A stretch of DNA of 35,000 nt from Tubiluchus corallicola (taxonomy: Eukaryota > Priapulida > Priapulimorpha > Priapulimorphida > Tubiluchidae): NCBI GenBank assembly GCA_030141605.1, contig JAQGDQ010000374.1, forward strand, positions 119,830 through 154,829, written 5' to 3'. The translations under genes and the position numbers were made by a program. Positions 31,063-35,000 of the stretch are shown here, one piece after another. The notes under the pieces are model-generated. The model searched no databases. It was not told the origin of the DNA and worked only from the letters and a program-made list of their open reading frames with translations. The number at the start of each line of letters is the position of its first letter. Within the stretch, counting starts at the first letter, position 1.

Positions 31063-32715
31063 TTTTTAAATATGCCGGTTTAAACGTTCATTTGGCGGGA
31101 GATAAGAAATATTTAAATTTCTTTTACTTTTTCAAGCAAAACACTCTATGTGATATTTTGTATAGTGATTTTAATATTTTTAATTCTACATTAAAGTGCA
31201 ACAAATGTTGTTTGGGGGTTGATTCTTTATTTAACTGAAAAAACTTGGAACAGGTGGTTCGGGTTTTTCAACACAGTTTCTGTGAAGTGAATTTCTTTGC
31301 CCAAACTATGAAAAGACAAAACTAAAATTTAGTAAAACAGAAACCTACTGAAACGATTATCGGGATCTCTATATGCAGAAGCGTTTGGAAAACCTCCAAA
31401 AACACAAATAGAAAAATTCCAAGATTCCCAAAAAACAGAAAATAACACGAACTCGTGTTCTTACGCCGAACATGAGAGAAATCAGAGGATGAACGGTTTT
31501 GACGGTTCTTTGATGGAAAGAGGAGGGATAATGCCAGCGTCCCAAAAAGGAATGTTGATGTACGATGTGGAATCAAGAAATTCATCGGATATGCACTGCT
31601 TCAGATAGGGCCGAAACAACAGTACGGTTCAAGCTGAAATATGCCTTTTGCAATAACGGTGATAGAGAAGCCCAGCTTACAGTAGCAGCAACAGCAATCG
31701 GTTTGACTTGCTTAAAGTGATTGAAAATAAAGTTAAAAGTTTGTCTAATACAATATTATTTAATCCCGGAAATTTGAAGAAGTCAGAAACTACTCAAGTC
31801 GTACTGAGTCCTATGTGTAAACACAGACAAATTAATGCGTGGGGGATTCTTAGCTTCATGTTGTAACAATTCTCATGTGTAGAACAACTTGTCGTGCTTA
31901 ACATTTTTATTTGCTCAATACTTGACTATTCCAATATTGGTTCAGGTTCATACAGTGAATTTCGTCCCATGCATGCATGCTGCTGTGCGCATGCTCGGTC
32001 ATGTTGCGCTCACACGGTTTTTTATGAATTTCTTTAAAACAAAAGCGGACCCAATCTTAAACTGTAGGTAAAAACAATTAACTTTTAAAATGTTGAAAGG
32101 AAACATACCATTTCTTGCAAAAATGACTTACGTGAAAGAATTATTACCACACAAACACAATTTCACATTCGCGCCACTAGTTCTTCGCTGTTACATGCAT
32201 TTCGCCATTCGCTAGTTAGATGGGCACTAGCGTCTGTATTTCGGAAACGCATTATACAAAAACAGGTGCTGTACCTCTCGCAGTGAGCACAAGCGTAAAT
32301 TTGAGTTTTTATCTTAAAATATGCCTAGTTTTAGTTCAACACACTGAATATCTTACAGTAGCACTTTACTTCAATTTTCGCTTTCGCAAACACGTGCAAC
32401 ACGTTCGTGGAATATTTTTGCTGTTGAAAATTATATTAGTTTGTGATGTCATCAATGGTTGAGCTCGCCCGCCGTTAATTAAGTTTTTAATTTTTTATTT
32501 AATTATCAGAAATGCTTTTGCAGTATTAATTGTGTTAAAATATGTACTTGTTATCGGACTTGAAAATGGGGTAGTAAAATTATCCTGTCTTCCTCTAAGA
32601 ACGATTACCGTTTGTACGGCGGTTTTCGTGTGATTAGTACTACTACGCCTTCTCCTACTCTGAATTTTGTTTAAAGTAGATTTACCCACTTTAAAGTAAT
32701 CTAGCGTAAGGGATG
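31063..32715. other. Unique intergenic sequence, no gene seen
   Basis: No convincing gene; the minus frames 31322-31585 and 32495-32836 have no recognisable motif. A GCATGCATGCTGCTG stretch with GTGCGCATGC lies near 31971-31993. Confidence 0.45.
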
Positions 32716-32718
32716 GGA

Positions 32719-32804
32719 CGAATTCGTTCACTTGAAGCGGGAACTTTTTTGCGAACTTTACAGTTATTAAATAAGTAATTTGAACATGAACTTGAACGAA
32801 TTCG
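32719..32804. repeat. 12-bp perfect inverted repeat beside the 20-bp array
   Basis: CGAATTCGTTCA (32719-32730) is the exact reverse complement of TGAACGAATTCG (32793-32804). Both arms continue into GAACTTGAAC-type text related to the repeat unit of the neighbouring array, and CGAATTTGAACTT phrases also occur on the far side (about 34680-34725). Confidence 0.75.
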
Positions 32805-32820
32805 CCGAAAAAGCGAACTA

Positions 32821-34444
32821 GAAGTTTCAAGTTCAACTACCAGAGTTCAAGTTCAACTATCAGAGTTCAAGTTCAACTACCAGAGTTCAAGTTCAACTAC
32901 CAGAGTTCAAGTTCAACTACCAGAGTTCAAGTTCAACTATCAGAGTTCAAGTTCAACTACCAGAGTTCAAGTTCAACTACCAGAGTTCAAGTTCAACTAT
33001 CAGAGTTCAAGTTCAACTACCAGAGTTCAAGTTCAACTATCAGAGTTCAAGTTCAACTACCAGAGTTCAAGTTCAACTACCAAAATTCAAGTTCAACTAT
33101 CAGAGTTCAAGTTCACCTACCAAAGTTCAAGTTTAACTACCAAAGTTCAAGTTCAACTACCAGAGTTCAAGTTCAACTATCAGAGTTCAAGTTCAACTAT
33201 CAGAGTTCAAGTTCAACTATCAGAGTTCAAGTTCAACTATCAGAGTTCAAGTTCAACTACCAGAGTTCAAGTTCAACTATCAGAGTTCAAGTTCAACTAC
33301 CAGAGTTCAAGTTCAACTATCAGAGTTCAAGTTCACCTACCAAAGTTCAAGTTTAACTATCAGAGTTCAAGTTCAACTACCAGAGTTCAAGTTCAACTAT
33401 CAGAGTTCAAGTTCAACTACCAGAGTTCAAGTTCAACTATCAGAGTTCAAGCTCAACTACCAGAGTTCAAGTTCAACTACCAAAATTCAAGTTCAACTAT
33501 CAGAGTTCAAGTTCACCTACCAAAGTTCAAGTTTAACTACCAAAGTTCAAGTTCAACTACCAGAGTTCAAGTTCAACTATCAGAGTTCAAGTTCAACTAT
33601 CAGAGTTCAAGTTCAACTATCAGAGTTCAAGTTCAACTACCAGAGTTCAAGTTCAACTACCAGAGTTCAAGTTCAACTACCAGAGTTCAAGTTCAACTAT
33701 CAGAGTTCAAGTTCAACTATCAGAGTTCAAGTTCAACTATCAGAGTTCAAGTTCAACTACCAGAGTTCAAGTTCAACTATCAGAGTTCAAGTTCAACTAC
33801 CAGAGTTCAAGTTCAACTATCAGAGTTCAAGTTCAACTATCAGAGTTCAAGTTCAACTATCAGAGTTCAAGTTCAACTATCAGAGTTCAAGTTCAACTAT
33901 CAGAGTTCAAGTTCAACTACCAGAGTTCAAGTTCAACTATCAGAGTTCAAGTTCAACTACCAGAGTTCAAGTTCAACTATCAGAGTTCAAGTTCACCTAC
34001 CAAAGTTCAAGTTTAACTACCAAAGTTCAAGTTCAACTATCAGAGTTCAAGTTCAACTACCAGAGTTCAAGTTCAACTATCAGAGTTCAAGTTCAACTAT
34101 CAGAGTTCAAGTTCAACTACCAAAATTCAAGTTCAACTACCAGAGTTCAAGTTCACCTACCAAAGTTCAAGTTTAACTACCAAAGTTTAAGTTCACCTAC
34201 CAAAGTTCAAGTTCAACTACCAGAGTTCAAGTTCAACTATCAGAGTTCAAGTTCAACTACCAGAGTTCAAGTTCAACTATCAGAGTTCAAGTTCAACTAT
34301 CAGAGTTCAAGTTCAACTACCAAAATTCAAGTTCAACTACCAGAGTTCAAGTTCACCTACCAAAGTTCAAGTTTAACTACCAAAGTTCAAGTTCACCTAC
34401 CAAAGTTCAAGTTCAACTACCAAAGTTCAAGTTCACCTACCAAA
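32821..34444 (+). repeat. 20-bp minisatellite, 81 units, no net indel
   Basis: The unit is CAGAGTTCAAGTTCAACTAC. From 32841 to 34440 every unit starts at a multiple-of-20 offset, so the register never shifts. Variation is confined to a few positions: final C/T, CAG/CAA, TTCAAC/TTCACC, TTCAAC/TTTAAC and GAGTT/AAATT. The variant pair GTTCACCTAC-CAAAGTTCAAGTTTAAC recurs at 33101, 33321, 33501, 33981, 34141 and 34341, and the block around 33081-33220 reappears at 33481-33620, a 400-bp (20-unit) shift. The right end is richer in CAAAG variants. Each unit contains AGTTCAAGTTCA, a direct repeat of AGTTCA. Confidence 0.98.
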
Positions 34445-35000
34445 CTAGAAATAAGAAAAAAATGAAAAAAATCTGTTAGGTGCTGCAAGATCTTCAGGCA
34501 GAGTTGCCGTTTTGTTCCTAACCAATTAATCCAAATTTAGCTTGTACGAAAAATAGCCAAAATAAGCTAAATTCGTAAGGCATTTTTCAGTATCTTAGTT
34601 AAATAACTACGTTAATAGATTTACATATTTAATTCACTAGTAGCTCATTTAGGTATTTTGTTATTCAAAATGGCGCCACTTCGAATTTGAACTTCACTAA
34701 AATCCGATTGCGAATTTGAACTTTTAAGTTCATTTTGGCTGGTAGCATCTTGAACCAACAACACGAATTTTATTATTATATTGTGTTTCATACAGATTTG
34801 ACATGTCACTGATGACTGTTACCCAATAACATCAACTGGACAAAGCTGGACTTGTCCACTCTTCTTGACTTCATTGGAGGACGTGAGTCTTGCTAATGTT
34901 AGTTTCTTCGTTTTCTAGGGCGGTGAAAGGTCAGTTTCCGTAGCGGGGGCGTCTAAATCTGCAGGACCTACGACTTATGTAAGTAAAGTAGATTTTTGAG
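34445..35000. other. Unique sequence, no gene seen
   Basis: Apart from two GCGAATTTGAACTT-like phrases at about 34680-34725 and a short GGACAA/TTGTCC inverted repeat near 34838, nothing is recognised. Confidence 0.5.

Overview
This window looks like non-coding, repeat-dominated nuclear DNA from a metazoan, most likely an invertebrate. The evidence is its AT-rich composition, the absence of any dense run of intact genes, three decayed non-LTR retrotransposon (LINE) 3' ends with recognisable protein signatures, and a very high load of micro- and minisatellites. I cannot name the species. A marine invertebrate such as a mollusc, tunicate, cnidarian or lancelet fits the LINE types, but this is a guess. 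I find no intact protein-coding gene, tRNA, rRNA or CRISPR array. Nearly every long open frame exists only because a tandem repeat with a unit length divisible by 3 (or a stop-free tetranucleotide) keeps the frame open.

Layout, left to right: a CA/CG-rich microsatellite (0.24-0.37 kb); a tetranucleotide block (1.99-2.61 kb); a 31-bp minisatellite of about 50 copies (2.75-4.30 kb); a GAT/GATAAT microsatellite on a LINE-like tail (4.90-5.11 kb); a LINE C-terminal fragment (6.14-6.66 kb); copy 1 of a dispersed repeat (7.06-7.55 kb); a palindrome-rich stretch (9.66-10.12 kb) followed by a 35-bp minisatellite (10.26-10.60 kb); a 1.3-kb GCA/CAG-type array (11.28-12.56 kb); a 26-bp minisatellite grown out of CCTA/CCTG tetranucleotides (12.93-13.50 kb); a 45/46-bp satellite of about 50 copies (15.15-17.41 kb); a frameshifted RTE-like LINE end on the minus strand beside a conserved-looking dispersed block (18.57-19.14 kb); a LINE-like tail (21.56-21.64 kb); a CAT/CGT microsatellite (21.74-22.11 kb); two short repeat copies with trinucleotide tails facing each other (22.73-24.09 kb); a degenerate 14/15-bp array (24.63-24.87 kb); copy 2 of the dispersed repeat with a 96-bp tandem duplication (26.17-26.71 kb); a CAAT microsatellite on a minus-strand LINE-like tail (26.91-27.13 kb); a plus-strand LINE C-terminus with 3' tail (27.43-28.10 kb); a 33-bp minisatellite of exactly 21 copies (29.71-30.40 kb); and a 20-bp minisatellite of 81 units without a net indel (32.82-34.44 kb). 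By coordinate, arrays cover roughly 10 kb of the 35 kb.

The parts do not form a gene system. The common thread is repeat birth and growth. Several microsatellites sit directly on LINE-like 3' ends (AATAAA followed by a short motif), and several minisatellites carry higher-order sub-patterns that record rounds of segmental duplication. Between the repeats I note a few candidate regulatory motifs (CTCF-like, NRF1-like, nuclear-receptor half-site cluster, E-boxes), all inferred from consensus matches alone.
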